Shown: piece by piece, positions 32,622 through 45,260 of the stretch
Layout of the letters: every line of letters starts with the position of its first letter
Numbering within the stretch: position 1 is the first letter of the stretch
DNA from: Endomychus coccineus
Taxonomy: Eukaryota; Arthropoda; Insecta; Coleoptera; Endomychidae
Length of the DNA: 64,000 nt
NCBI GenBank assembly: GCA_958510875.1
Contig: OY294067.1
Location: 31,236,912-31,300,911, forward strand
Direction: 5' to 3'
Position numbers and translations under genes: made by a program
Notes under the pieces: model-generated
Database searches by the model: none
What the model was told of the DNA's origin: nothing
Seen by the model: the letters and a program-made list of their open reading frames with translations, nothing else

Positions 32622-35169
32622 TATCTGTCAGCCAGGAAATTATACCACTCAAAGTTACCAGACATGCCTCAGGAGCGTAGTAAGAATATTGGAAAATTTT
32701 ATAAATTGTGTTGTAACCGCCCTAAACATTGAGCGCAAATTTGTAAGGGTTATAATTTACTCTTACTAAAGGATAAACTAAAAGCTCTATTTTATTTTGG
32801 TTGCCGACAGCTACAGTGGAGATGGTCGTAGGTTATATTTTAGATATTAAAAATTCGGGCGCCAGAGTATTTTAACCAACCAATGAATTATGGATATAAC
32901 TAGGGGATGCAAATATTCAAGTCCCCAGGTTAAATTACCCTGAAAGAAAGAAAATAAAAGACCTGTACCCAGAATGATTGAAATTTACTTTGAGATATTA
33001 ATATTGATATAATTTGTGACAGAACTTATTTTAATGAGGTATGAAGGGAATGAATAGCAAATATGGATGAAGTTAATTATTTAAATCAATAAAACAATGA
33101 ACAGTTGAATCTACACAATATACAATACTCAATGATTATTAACGAATGTTACATAAAATCAAAATCGATAACCTGACTTGAGAGCTGGATATTGTACTTG
33201 CTTGGTGACGTTTAATTACTTCTACTTCATGTAGGGGTCCCTGCCACAATTGTAATATCGTTTCCACGATTGTACTTCACAGACTTCTAAGTATCTTTCC
33301 ACAGTAGATTCAAGCCAACCCCTCAACACATTTCTTGTTGAATTTTCCACAACGTAGACAAAAAGAGGAAAAAGAAGGAAAAGTAGAACTAGAACTCTGA
33401 AGTAGAACCCTGAAACCATGAAATGTTCAAATCTCTATTGTTCTACTGTCGCCAGAAGACAGACATGAGCAAAATACGTATCAATTGTTAACAAATTAGC
33501 TTGTGTTCTGTCAGATTCCCCATATGAAGGCAATTAATTCCTGAATTTAGTGAATAAATCAAATGGAATTACAAAGATATTTACCTCTAACACGATAGGG
33601 TTTTCCTTCAAATAAGACAACTTTTTCTTCCGTTCACAGCCAGACACGTAGAAAACAGCTCTGATCCCCGAAGGTACATTAATTACCCTATTAATCACAA
33701 TGATTCCAATCCAATTCGGTAATTGATGTATATGTTTTCAACGGAAGGAATATTCCATCTTGGTATCACCTCCCTGTTGAAATAACCTAGCAAACGTATG
33801 TCCCGTCTGAACGATTCACCAGAAGTGTCGCCATTTTCTCGCTTTTCCGGTGCTCTCGTTGTCTCACACAGAACAGCCTCGAAATAGAAGCGGAATCTAC
33901 GAATCTGACACCGAACAACCATGACCCTTAGAATATAGGTATGGTCCATGGCTCTTAGAATGTACGGACCATGACTCTTAGAATATACCGAATATACGGT
34001 CTAGCATAGCTGACGTCACAGGAGTTAACAGATTGTCCTACAGCGTTACAGTGTATTTGATTTATTCAAATCATTCATTGGGCGCTGTAAAGAATTCAAT
34101 GTATTTTATAACAATTATGTTTTATAGCATCTTGAATTTGTTTACATCATAGTTCACAGTTCTTGTTAAAATACGTATTTTTGATAGAATAAGTTTCTTT
34201 GATCAAAAAATAAGTATTCGTTAATATAAATTGTGTACACCATCTACCTGATATTTATTGTCCAAGATCTGCAGTGCCGTTAAGACTAATCGGTACTGTC
34301 GTAAAGGCTTGTCTCTAATCCAAGGCATTTTTTGATGACGTCTCACTTACGCTTATTGCTTTGTGTTATAGACGGTATTGTTACTGATCCTTCCTCGGGA
34401 TTTCTCTTGGTCAATTAATCACGAACCAGCTCGTATGCTCGTAAAGATATGGAGAGTTTCCCATTTCTCTTCATTCATGGCCTATACTGATATATCAATA
34501 ATTCAAAACCTAGAAATGATAAATTACCCTTATCCACTAAAAATACTGCTGTTAAAGTACTAAGGACCTTTTACCTACCAAGAAACTGAGTACTTATCAG
34601 AGTAAACTGAGTAGTTTGAGTATAAAGTTTCAAGGACATATGCAAAAGAAAAGAAGAAAAGAAAAACCGTTGACGGGTTCGAATTCACTAACAATGTTCT
34701 AGTCACATCATCGGTGGGGGTGTCAGTTCTAAGTATGGAAAAGTGAGAATCGTCTAGAAAATTTATCAATCACTGCTCAAACTGTTACACCTCAGTTTTG
34801 GAATTACTGTGCCCGACATGTTGAAAAAAAGATATCGAGGTTGTATCATAGAGATCTTAGAATAGAGGTAATAGAGGCCTTTTTCTTACAACCGTTTGAG
34901 AAAAAAACTCGGGAGTACGCTTCGCCCATTCGAAGCGCGATGCTCTGTTTTTTCAGGTTCGCGTTGCGTCGATGATTTCTGCTCAGTATAGTTATTATGA
35001 TTATTTATCCCGAGATTTTTCTTAAATGGGTACATACAAAATACTTTGGTCTTATGGAGCTCAATACCTCTATTCTAAGATAAGATCTCTATGGGCTACC
35101 GCGACCAAAAACAATACAGTTCCTATTTCCATACGACCAATAGGAACGGCGCAATCGTCTCCACGGAGC

Positions 35170-35197
35170 GCGGATATTTTTGACATGATTACAGTCA
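35170..35197. other. Spacer at the centre of the 8.9-kb palindrome
   Basis: 28 bp of non-palindromic sequence between gtctccacggagc and its complement. Sequence just outside it (gggctaccgcgaccaaaaac near 35094 and mirrored near 35254) resembles a single-copy segment near 50889, so the palindrome centre may coincide with a dispersed repeat. Confidence 0.8.
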
Positions 35198-36417
35198 GCT
35201 CCGTGGAGACGATTGCGCCGTTCCTATTGGTCGTATGGAAATAGGAACTGTATTGTTTTTGGTCGCGGTAGCCCATAGAGATCTTATCTTAGAATAGAGG
35301 TATTGAGCTCCATAAGACCAAAGTATTTTGTATGTACCCATTTAAGAAAAATCTCGGGATAAATAATCATAATAACTATACTGAGCAGAAATCATCGACG
35401 CAACGCGAACCTGAAAAAACAGAGCATCGCGCTTCGAATGGGCGAAGCGTAATCCCGAGTTTTTTTCTCAAACGGTTGTAAGAAAAAGGCCTCTATTACC
35501 TCTATTCTAAGATCTCTATGATACAACCTCGATATCTTTTTTTCAACATGTCGGGCACAGTAATTCCAAAACTGAGGTGTAACAGTTTGAGCAGTGATTG
35601 ATAAATTTTCTAGACGATTCTCACTTTTCCATACTTAGAACTGACACCCCCACCGATGATGTGACTAGAACATTGTTAGTGAATTCGAACCCGTCAACGG
35701 TTTTTCTTTTCTTCTTTTCTTTTGCATATGTCCTTGAAACTTTATACTCAAACTACTCAGTTTACTCTGATAAGTACTCAGTTTCTTGGTAGGTAAAAGG
35801 TCCTTAGTACTTTAACAGCAGTATTTTTAGTGGATAAGGGTAATTTATCATTTCTAGGTTTTGAATTATTGATATATCAGTATAGGCCATGAATGAAGAG
35901 AAATGGGAAACTCTCCATATCTTTACGAGCATACGAGCTGGTTCGTGATTAATTGACCAAGAGAAATCCCGAGGAAGGATCAGTAACAATACCGTCTATA
36001 ACACAAAGCAATAAGCGTAAGTGAGACGTCATCAAAAAATGCCTTGGATTAGAGACAAGCCTTTACGACAGTACCGATTAGTCTTAACGGCACTGCAGAT
36101 CTTGGACAATAAATATCAGGTAGATGGTGTACACAATTTATATTAACGAATACTTATTTTTTGATCAAAGAAACTTATTCTATCAAAAATACGTATTTTA
36201 ACAAGAACTGTGAACTATGATGTAAACAAATTCAAGATGCTATAAAACATAATTGTTATAAAATACATTGAATTCTTTACAGCGCCCAATGAATGATTTG
36301 AATAAATCAAATACACTGTAACGCTGTAGGACAATCTGTTAACTCCTGTGACGTCAGCTATGCTAGACCGTATATTCGGTATATTCTAAGAGTCATGGTC
36401 CGTACATTCTAAGAGCC

Positions 36418-36672
36418 ATGGACCATACCTATATTCTAAGGGTCATGGTTGTTCGGTGTCAGATTCGTAGATTCCGCTTCTATTTCGAGGCTGTTCTGTG
36501 TGAGACAACGAGAGCACCGGAAAAGCGAGAAAATGGCGACACTTCTGGTGAATCGTTCAGACGGGACATACGTTTGCTAGGTTATTTCAACAGGGAGGTG
36601 ATACCAAGATGGAATATTCCTTCCGTTGAAAACATATACATCAATTACCGAATTGGATTGGAATCATTGTGA
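36418..36672 (+). other. Unidentified 84-codon frame in right palindrome arm
   Basis: Mirrored at 33695-33949 (minus) in the left arm, with identical translation. It begins in a short degenerate tandem repeat (attctaagagtcatggtccg and variants) and contains an Arg-rich stretch (CQIRRFRFYFEAV). No family is recognised. Confidence 0.25.
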
Positions 36673-36947
36673 TTAATAGGGTAATTAATGTACCTTCGGG
36701 GATCAGAGCTGTTTTCTACGTGTCTGGCTGTGAACGGAAGAAAAAGTTGTCTTATTTGAAGGAAAACCCTATCGTGTTAGAGGTAAATATCTTTGTAATT
36801 CCATTTGATTTATTCACTAAATTCAGGAATTAATTGCCTTCATATGGGGAATCTGACAGAACACAAGCTAATTTGTTAACAATTGATACGTATTTTGCTC
36901 ATGTCTGTCTTCTGACGACAGTAGAACAATAGAGATTTGAACATTTC

Positions 36948-37145
36948 ATGGTTTCAGGGTTCTACTTCAGAGTTCTAGTTCTACTTTTCCTTCTTTTTCC
37001 TCTTTTTGTCTACGTTGTGGAAAATTCAACAAGAAATGTGTTGGGGGGTTGGCTTGAATCTACTGTGGAAAGATACTTAGAAGTCTGTGAAGTACAATCG
37101 TGGAAACGATATTACAATTGTGGCAGGGACCCCTACATGAAGTAG
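36948..37145 (+). other. Unidentified exon-like frame with a hydrophobic segment
   Basis: Mirrored at 33222-33419 (minus), where one residue differs (Gly here, Arg there). After a good acceptor (catggtttcag, AG at 36957-36958) the frame reads GFYFRVLVLLFLLFPLFVYV, a probable membrane segment. A Trp/Tyr-rich stretch with two Cys (YLEVCEVQSWKRYYNCGRDP) follows, then a stop. A donor-like gtaaat lies upstream at 36783, so a small spliced gene is possible. I do not recognise the protein. Confidence 0.35.
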
Positions 37146-39625
37146 AAGTAATTAAACGTCACCAAGCAAGTACAATATCCAGCTCTCAAGTCAGGTTATC
37201 GATTTTGATTTTATGTAACATTCGTTAATAATCATTGAGTATTGTATATTGTGTAGATTCAACTGTTCATTGTTTTATTGATTTAAATAATTAACTTCAT
37301 CCATATTTGCTATTCATTCCCTTCATACCTCATTAAAATAAGTTCTGTCACAAATTATATCAATATTAATATCTCAAAGTAAATTTCAATCATTCTGGGT
37401 ACAGGTCTTTTATTTTCTTTCTTTCAGGGTAATTTAACCTGGGGACTTGAATATTTGCATCCCCTAGTTATATCCATAATTCATTGGTTGGTTAAAATAC
37501 TCTGGCGCCCGAATTTTTAATATCTAAAATATAACCTACGACCATCTCCACTGTAGCTGTCGGCAACCAAAATAAAATAGAGCTTTTAGTTTATCCTTTA
37601 GTAAGAGTAAATTATAACCCTTACAAATTTGCGCTCAATGTTTAGGGCGGTTACAACACAATTTATAAAATTTTCCAATATTCTTACTACGCTCCTGAGG
37701 CATGTCTGGTAACTTTGAGTGGTATAATTTCCTGGCTGACAGATATTGGCGCACTGCTCGCTGGAGAATAGAGAAGGAGCAATCCATGTACTAAAAGGAC
37801 AATGGGAATATACAACTCGAGTACTGTATTTTATAAAATCTTTATCGGTAGAACAGATAACATTTTCTCAGCAAGGTGATTGGAAATCAGCGTCCTCTGG
37901 AGAAACATTCCAACCAATTTTGATAGTAACTCATAATCCCACTAAACATAGCACGCCATGGTCATTCAGTGCCAACTCTATACATTAAAGGCGTCCTGAT
38001 AATAAAAGTTTACTATGGAGGTTTCGCTATCAGTTCACAGATGGCTGGTGTGATTCATTATTATAACAAAGCGATTAAAAAAAACAGGAAACGGGATGAA
38101 ATAAGAATCGAGTACGATAATAATAATCAGCTTTATTTTCTAATAAACAAGCTCAGATAATCTTAATGTTAATAAACAAAATAACGGTAACTCAAAAAGA
38201 TGTATAATACATCTGGTAATTATCATTCTTCTTAAAAGTAACAGAATTTGTCTAATTATATCACATTAATAAAGCATATTCATTTATTACCTATTAAAAA
38301 ATAATATGTAATACCGGCAAATTCTGTGACTCCTAAACGGTAAGTACAACTATTTATTACATTAAAATTTCAGTTTTTGTATGAAAGACCATACAGAATT
38401 TTGAAAGCCTTCTTTCAGGATATTTTATCAGAAATAAATATAAAAATGTGGTGATCAAAATTTATACACGGAAAGATTAGGTTATAGTCTTATCAAAACA
38501 TAAAGGAACGACAATTTGTACACATACTTGGTTGCACTGGTAACTTACGTACAAAATTGGCAGTCATAATATACGACATTTTCTACAGTTGTATGGATTT
38601 ACAAGTCAATAAATAATAGTAATGTACATACATTTATATATTTTATAATTTACAATTTATAATAAAAAAGCTCATTCGTCATATATCCATACAACCAATC
38701 ATCGGTTTATTCTTACATTTATATATTATCTAAGGTAAATATATAAGATATTTTCTGATGTAAACGTGTGACATTTCAAATTAAATTTACTTTTTTCAAT
38801 CTATTTTCTTAGAAAATGGATGCTAATGAGTCTATGTTTGTAGAATTCGAACCGATTTTCAAACATTTTCATTGAATTATTGGGTAACAGTCGAGCTTGT
38901 GGTAAACTTATAATAGAAAAGAAACTTCATATTGGCAGTTGAATAGAACGAATTCATGTCTGACAGGGAAATGCGATGCCCACTGTTATCAAACTATAAT
39001 ATTATTCAATGTAACGTAAACTATGTATTATGGTAACATCTCACGAATTCTTCTAATAATAAATTATGAAGAACATCTAAGACTTTTTCCCTCATCCACG
39101 ACGTATTGTAAACTGGTTTCTAGTTTCTAGAATACATGCCACCAGGTAAGTCAAAATGACTATCATTATTAATATGTGTTTGTGAAGGGAGACCTGTGTT
39201 GTAGACTAGATGTGTAAGCTGTGTTATTCTGTGGTTTCCACTATTGTCTACAATGATCGTATTTCTCAGTGGCTCTCAAATTGTTCAGTGGCATTCAATG
39301 ATTAATGTAAGATTGATATGGATGATTGATGACGCGATGATCGTCGTTTGGAAAGGATAAGCGTTTAAGTAGGATTTGTTTGTAAAGATGAGTGTTATAA
39401 TCTTGTGAACTAAAAGAATCTTGTACTTTTGAATTTATGGTCCGTGTTTCTATAAGCCAAACCAATCATTCCACAAAGTGAGAAAATGTAAAAAAGTTCA
39501 TGGAGATGGAGGTAATCTGCTAGAAAATGGAATGTGAAGATGTCAAAGTTTAAGTGAAAGAAAAGAACAGATGTTTAGTAACGATAAATGAAATAGAGAA
39601 GGTATAGTTGAAAGATGAAAATAAC

Positions 39626-41591
39626 TAATAATTTCCTCACACTATAGTGAGGGAAGTAAAAATCAAAGAAGCTCTGAAGCAACGGGTCATTAATGATGAA
39701 AATTCTAGTACAAAACTTTGCCACTGAAATGGCGGCGCTGAAACGTTCTTCTAGACCCCTATTTGAGGACTACTCTGTATCAACTCATGACAAGACTATA
39801 GTGGTTGCACAACGACAATACGGGAATGACGTCAGTTGTGGACTGTGGGTATCCCAATTGAACAAGCATATTTCAATCCCACATCCAGTTACAGCCTGTT
39901 TCAAGCCACCCGTTCTCACTGTATTTGAACTCCATCCGAAGACAAAAATATGAATTCGATCAATGGTATCAAATTTGAAACTAACCTGCTAATAACTTCC
40001 GAGAACCATAAACTCCTTTGATAACACACATTTAAAAAAAAAAAAAATAGGTCCCTAATAATAAAATAGTTGCTCCGATAGTTCCAGGGATAACAATAGA
40101 TGCTGAAGTTGCAGGTGCAAATATGTTGAACACTAGTAATTAATAATCCACACATATTTCATCCGTTCGTATAAATTTGCAACTATTGACCTCCTAAACT
40201 ATATTAAGGTATTCTACATTCATCCAAATTTTGTCATTTAATATCGATAATGCGTAAGTAGTTGAATACAATGGAAATATACATTAATTAAACATTCCGA
40301 CAACATTCAAAATTGAGAAATTCATATGCAACAAGGAAGTCAAATCAAGGGATATCGTATTGACATACTTAGATATGATATGTATCCAGTGAAATAAAAA
40401 ATTCATCTCCGAATCTATACCAAAAGTCTCAGTTAGTTACTACAAAAGCTACTTTAGAACCGGCCCTAGGGCAGGGCAAGCGTGGAGCCTATTTTCGAAA
40501 TTATTCGTAGAAGCAAAAGCTCAGTTTCGTATAAAAGTTACGTATTTGATACAATTTTGGTTTATTCATATATTAATAAAAAATGATATTCACCTGAATT
40601 GGCAACTTTATTTTATTAACAAATATGATATGTGTTGATCGATTTCTTATTATATAAAGAATTAAAAAATTCTGGAACGAAAACTGTTTCTGGGGGGTGG
40701 AGTAGAAAGGTGGCATACTCCTGGGCACAGTTGAACATAGGACCGGCTCTGATTTTCTGTTGTATCGTTCTGAAGATGACATGCTTGTTTTCGAAACTAT
40801 AGTCACAATAATAGTATTCTATAATATAAGTGATATAAAAAAAGTAATAATGTTTATTCTATCATATTATGTAATTCCTGTTCGAGATTTTGCCAAAGTA
40901 TGTAACGCTTTTATAATTTTCCAATTATTGAGGTTAAGAGGAAACATTTTTTTAATAGTAATTTTATGAACTTCTTTTCCAGCTTATTTTATTCTTACAA
41001 TTGATATACAAATATACCAAGTACTTTATGGTCCTATAGAGAAAATAATATTTCGTTCTTTTTGTACAAAATGTTCCTAATGAAAATAAATAATTTCCCT
41101 TACGGATAGTTCAACAAGTCAAAAATTGCTAATAATGTTTACAGAAAATGTTAAAATGAAAGTAACAAGAACGTTTAATAAGTAATGTATTCTCAAGTTA
41201 GTCTTCTACTGATGGGTTCTCCATCGTCTTCAAATTTTTATAAGAATTGTGGTTAATAGTCGGTGTAAAGGGAGCCAGTTATAAGAGCTATTTTTTCCGT
41301 TCAGTGTTAATTTTGTGTCCTTAGAATACAAGATACTGAGCTTTATTTCAGGTTTAGTAATACGGTGTTATATAGTAATAAAAACATAAGTGGTACATAT
41401 ATAACACCCTGCAAGAGACACTAGGTATCTGTGTCTAAAAAGAAAAGGAAAAAGTAAAACAGAAATAATAATATTGAAATAAAAGAAAATACATTCGACT
41501 TTTAAGCATATTAAATAAAATACCTAGTTGATGATAACAACGAATATTTGTGTTTTCACCCCAATAGTAAGTTAGATTTTAGGTAGATTAT
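39626..41591. other. AT-rich intergenic region
   Basis: No coding region is recognised. A MITE-like unit lies at 40456-40750. The 86-codon frame at 39693-39953 (+) has no recognised domain. Confidence 0.5.
40456..40750. mobile_element. MITE-like unit with imperfect terminal repeats
   Basis: The left end agaaccggccctagggcagg is matched by the complement of the right end (cctgggcacag...ggaccggctct). Ends of the type ccggccctag are common in small hAT-related elements. No clear target duplication is seen and the arms are diverged. Confidence 0.55.
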
Positions 41592-42387
41592 TTAGGTGAA
41601 TTTATGAATTAGAAATGAATATATGTGAACATCTTTGTAATAAATAATTGAATTTGAATTTGAGTTCAACTGACACATGAAGATGATTATAACACCAAAT
41701 CTGAAAATCTTCTGGTTTGGAGTAGAGCACAACCATTTGCTAATCAATTTTTTTGTTTTTAGCAATTTTAAATCTTCCGGAAGGTTCTTAAAAATTTCAT
41801 AACTCATATATGTATATGTTCTTCGTCCAATTTCTTTATACGCTATAGGTAAATTCAAACTTGTAATTCTTTTAGATTGCTGACTTCTCCATGAAATCTT
41901 TCTAATGTTCAAGATGTTTTTTTCCATGAATAATTGATCGGATGGGTAGTACTTTGGTTTTTCTTATATATTATCTTTATTATTTATAGTTTGGAATTGC
42001 TGAATTCTCCATGAAATATTTTCTAATTTTCAAGATTTTTTTTTCCATAAATCATTGATCGGATGGGTAGTAGATTTGGTTTTCTATATATTATCTTTAT
42101 TAATCTTTTTTGTATATTATTTATCGATTTCAGTGCTCTATTGTGGGTTCCATCCCAAGCTATGATGCCATATGTTGAGACTGAACAGAATAGTGCATAA
42201 TAAATCATTATAAGTTGGCGTGCATTTAGTACGGAATGTAATTTATAGAATAAATAAATAAAATACCAAGTTTTTTTATTGATTTGTTTGATCAACTTCA
42301 ATCCACTTCAAGTTATCGTCAATGATTAGTTCTAAGTATCTGCAAGATTTTACTCTTCAATATAGTACAGTCGCAATTTATCCTAGA

Positions 42388-42433
42388 GTACTACCAGGTT
42401 TCGAAATCGATTATTACACCTCATCCTCAGGTA
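42388..42433 (-). ncRNA. Hammerhead-like motif, left end of palindromic unit
   Basis: The minus strand has TAC before core CTGAGGA (42424-42430), stem II with wobble pairs (GAGGT with ATTTC), GAAA, a minimal stem III (ACC/GGT) and GTA after it that can pair with TAC as stem I. Stem II is weakened compared with the partner at the other end. Confidence 0.5.
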
Positions 42434-43285
42434 TATAAAGCATGGCTGTGATAAAGAAAAATATATCAAAATTTGTTAAAACAGTTGTAAAAAAGTTTTT
42501 ATTTAAAATTTGATCAAAATATTGTTTTTTAATTAATAATATTGTAAATTGTTAAAAAAAAATAAATAATAAAAGATATTTTTAAAAAAAGATTTACTTA
42601 CATTCAAGATGTAAAATTATTTATGATCATATGGCTTCATTTTCAGATAATTAAGTTTATATGTAATATTTCATTTTTGATTTATATAATATACACGTTA
42701 AACAATTGAAATTCAGGAAGCTACAAAGTAGTTATTCAGTGGTGAGGAATATGTGACTTTAGATGACGAATTGGTAAAAAATTATTAAGAAACTGAAAAC
42801 TAAAAAATTGATATTTTTGAATGTTTGATATTTATGCAATTATACGGAATTAATGACATCTAGTGGTAAAGTGATGAAACCATATGATTTTTAAGTAGAG
42901 AGAACTTTGGACTTTCAGTAGGGTATAGTTTCCTGTAAAGTGACAAAATGATTATAATATTGAATATTGTTAAGACTTTAAATTAGATTATTGCTAAACA
43001 AATTGGGTTATAATTCCAAGCGATTTGTGTGTTTAGTGTTATTAATTCCTTGTTTATAAAAGATTTATGTATTTGTGAAAGTTCTAAATTGTTAAGGTAT
43101 AATCCTCTGGTAGCTTTATGTAAAAATTTAAAACTTTCGAAAAATTTTACTAAAAATTAACAAATTATAATATTATTAATTAAAAAAACAATATTTTGAT
43201 CAAATTTTTGGATAAAAATATTTTTACATCTGTCTTAAAAATGTTGATACATTTTTCTTTATCACAGCCAGGCTTTATATATTTA

Positions 43286-43332
43286 TACCTAAGGATGAGG
43301 TGTAATAATTGACCTCGAAACCTGGAAGTACG
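43286..43332 (+). ncRNA. Hammerhead-like motif, right end of palindromic unit
   Basis: Core CTAAGGA (one change from CTGANGA), stem II GAGGT-loop-ACCTC with five pairs, then GAAA and a minimal stem III. The G-to-A change in the core would be expected to abolish cleavage. Confidence 0.5.
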
Positions 43333-43401
43333 AATCTACAAAAAAAAATGGATTGTGAGAATTAAACATTAATATTAATTTTAAATAGAACCACTATTAC
43401 A

Positions 43402-43529
43402 AGTTAGATTTTCACAAGTTTATAAAGAATGTGACTATAGTTTCGTTACAAAGTGTAATACGTTCGAAGAAGCTCCGCTGGTAGCGAAACTATAGTCACA
43501 TTCTTAATAAACTTGTGAAAATCGAACTA
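43402..43529. repeat. 128-bp hairpin element
   Basis: agttagattttcacaagttt (43402 onward, continuing ataaagaatgtgactatagtttcg) is mirrored by the sequence ending acttgtgaaaatcgaactaa at 43530, leaving a loop of about 35 nt. It is probably a MITE inserted in the RT remnant. Confidence 0.75.
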
Positions 43530-44925
43530 ATCGAACGTAATAGTTGTTTTATTTGAAGTTGATAATGGATTTTCATCACGTTATGGCTGAGTTTATTCAA
43601 TTTTTAAAATATTAATATCAATTATGAGCTCACACTTGGGTGAAACTAAAATATTATGTACTTTGACAGTACATTTTTCTGGTGAGCTATTAGCGTAACT
43701 TACATTTGTTAGAAAAAATATTTTATCTACGTTTAGTGTCGAGTGATTTCTAGTGAACCATTCTGTCTATTAAATCATATAATCTTCTGTCACTAGCAAT
43801 ACATTAGACCATGTTTCCCCACGTATAACTATTGCCGTATCATCCTCAAAGGATATGATCTCCTCCTGATTTATCTCCTTAAAAATACTATTCATAGGAT
43901 AAACAGAAGTGGACCCAGGATTGTTCCTTCGGGAACTCCACATCTCAAAATTTGTTCAGAGCTAATACCTTCATTAATTTTTACAACTTGTTTTCTGTCT
44001 TTTGAATAGCTTCCTATTAGATTTTCTCCTGTACCCCTAAAGCTAATTTTTTCTGGTTTACACATAAGTATACCATTATTTACAGTATCAAATGCCTTCG
44101 TCAGATCAAGGAAAACAGTTACACGTGGTAGTTCATAATCTATAGCGACGTAAATTTGGTCAGTGATTTTTAATATTGCAAGTTCTGTATTTTTATTTTC
44201 CTGAAACCCGTATTGCTTGTCATTTAATAACTACCTAATCTTCAATAGAGATTCAAATATTTTAGCTTTTAGCTGATCATCTGGGTACTATCGTTTGAAG
44301 ATGTGTTTTTGATAATACTAAACGAAGCAAATAAAACATCATCATTGTTAGAATCTGTAAAAATACAAAATATATTAGATTTTTGATAAAGAAGCCACTG
44401 ATACATTTTAAGTCACTCCAGCTTACTCAGCTTGGGGAACCCATTATTTATATTTTAGGATTTTTGTTCAAAGAAAACGAATGAAGATGCGTGTGCCTAT
44501 ATTCACTAAGCATATAGAAATTTTCATTATTTGGTTTTAAAGTAAAAAAAAAATGAAAATAGAGAAAAAAAGAATTTTGTTCGCAGGACTGTCACAAAAT
44601 ACAATTACTGTTTTAACAGTATCGATTATACTAGAACATCAATCGATTTGTCAAGGTCAAATATTTGAAAAAGACGATGTAGTTGGAGTATTTTCAATTT
44701 GTCAACCTCGACTGATAGACAATTGTTAGAATATAGAACAATGGAAATGTATTTGAGCCACTCAATGGTAAACTGATTGATATCCTGTCGTTATTGTATT
44801 CTTGATTTAATAAATTCATCCTTGTTGAATGGTATCCTTCCAGATATATTGTTACTCTCAAGCGAAAAATATGTAGGCCAAATCAGTTTTGGAATGAATT
44901 GATTACTTCAGAAGCAATAAGGCAT

Positions 44926-45260
44926 TCATATTTGCAATAAACTTTTCGCGGCTTTCCAAATATATAGACGAATGACGAGGACAAGGTGAAAAGTTCCTGA
45001 AAAATGAAACAAGAAATGATTTATTTGTTCAAAACTTATTTTATTTCTCAACATAATCTCCTTATCGCCTGATACACTTCGTCCAACGTTTTTATAATTT
45101 TTCGATTCCTTCCAAATAATGCGATTTCGGCAATCCTTTAACATGGGAGTTCCTCGTTGGAGCCAAATCTCTTTCCGCAGAGCCATTTCTTCAAGTTTGG
45201 AAATAGATAAAAATCGCAGGAGGCAATGATTCCTTTTCCCGAAGTTGACGTTCAGAAATC
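44926..45260 (-). pseudogene. Mariner transposase C-terminal remnant
   Basis: Read with frameshifts, the minus strand between 45260 and 45020 gives a typical mariner tail: a KLEEMALRKEIWLQR-like stretch, then LEGIEKL, KRW-KCI and GDYVEK in adjacent frames. The catalytic DD34D core is not visible. It is separate from the mariner at 47515-48251. Confidence 0.45.

Larger units (their letters stand above)
30743..39625. repeat. 8.9-kb near-perfect palindrome (arms ~4.43 kb)
   Basis: The left arm 30743-35169 is the reverse complement of 35198-39625 around a 28-bp spacer (35170-35197). Paired coordinates sum to 70367 over most of the length and to 70368 at the outer end, showing one 1-bp indel. I found only single-base differences, at 31443, 33323 (paired 37044), 33452 (36915) and 34915 (35452), so identity is about 99.9%. 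Every open frame in one arm is mirrored in the other. The left edge lies inside the tandem duplication at 30276; the right edge at 39625 changes directly to unrelated sequence. No duplication or transposon ends were seen at the edges. Confidence 0.93.
42388..43332. mobile_element. Palindromic PLE-like unit with hammerhead motifs at both ends
   Basis: The outer about 150 bp at each side are inverted copies (for example aattaataatattgtaaatt near 42533 and its complement near 43157; the HHR-like ends at 42388-42433 and 43286-43332). The centre is AT-rich, with no RT frame. It sits inside the non-LTR remnant. Its organisation repeats on a small scale what is seen at 15613-19938, with outward-facing hammerhead-like motifs at both ends of an inverted pair. 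Confidence 0.6.
41592..44276 (-). pseudogene. Non-LTR retrotransposon RT/3' region, broken by insertions
   Basis: Minus-strand RT sequence starts near 44276 with QYGFQENKNTELAILKITDQ and continues through motif A (TVFLDLTKAFDTVNNGIL), motif B (GVPEGTILGPLLF) and a damaged catalytic box, FEDD instead of F/YADD, near 43830. The 3' part lies beyond two insertions: VKSCRYLELIIDDNLKW (about 42345-42295) and the conserved tail LFCSVSTYGIIAWDGTHNRA. After a frameshift it ends with KEIGRRTYTYMSYEIFKNLP (about 41830-41770). It is interrupted by the palindromic PLE-like unit at 42388-43332 and a hairpin element at 43402-43529. It is non-functional. Confidence 0.85.
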
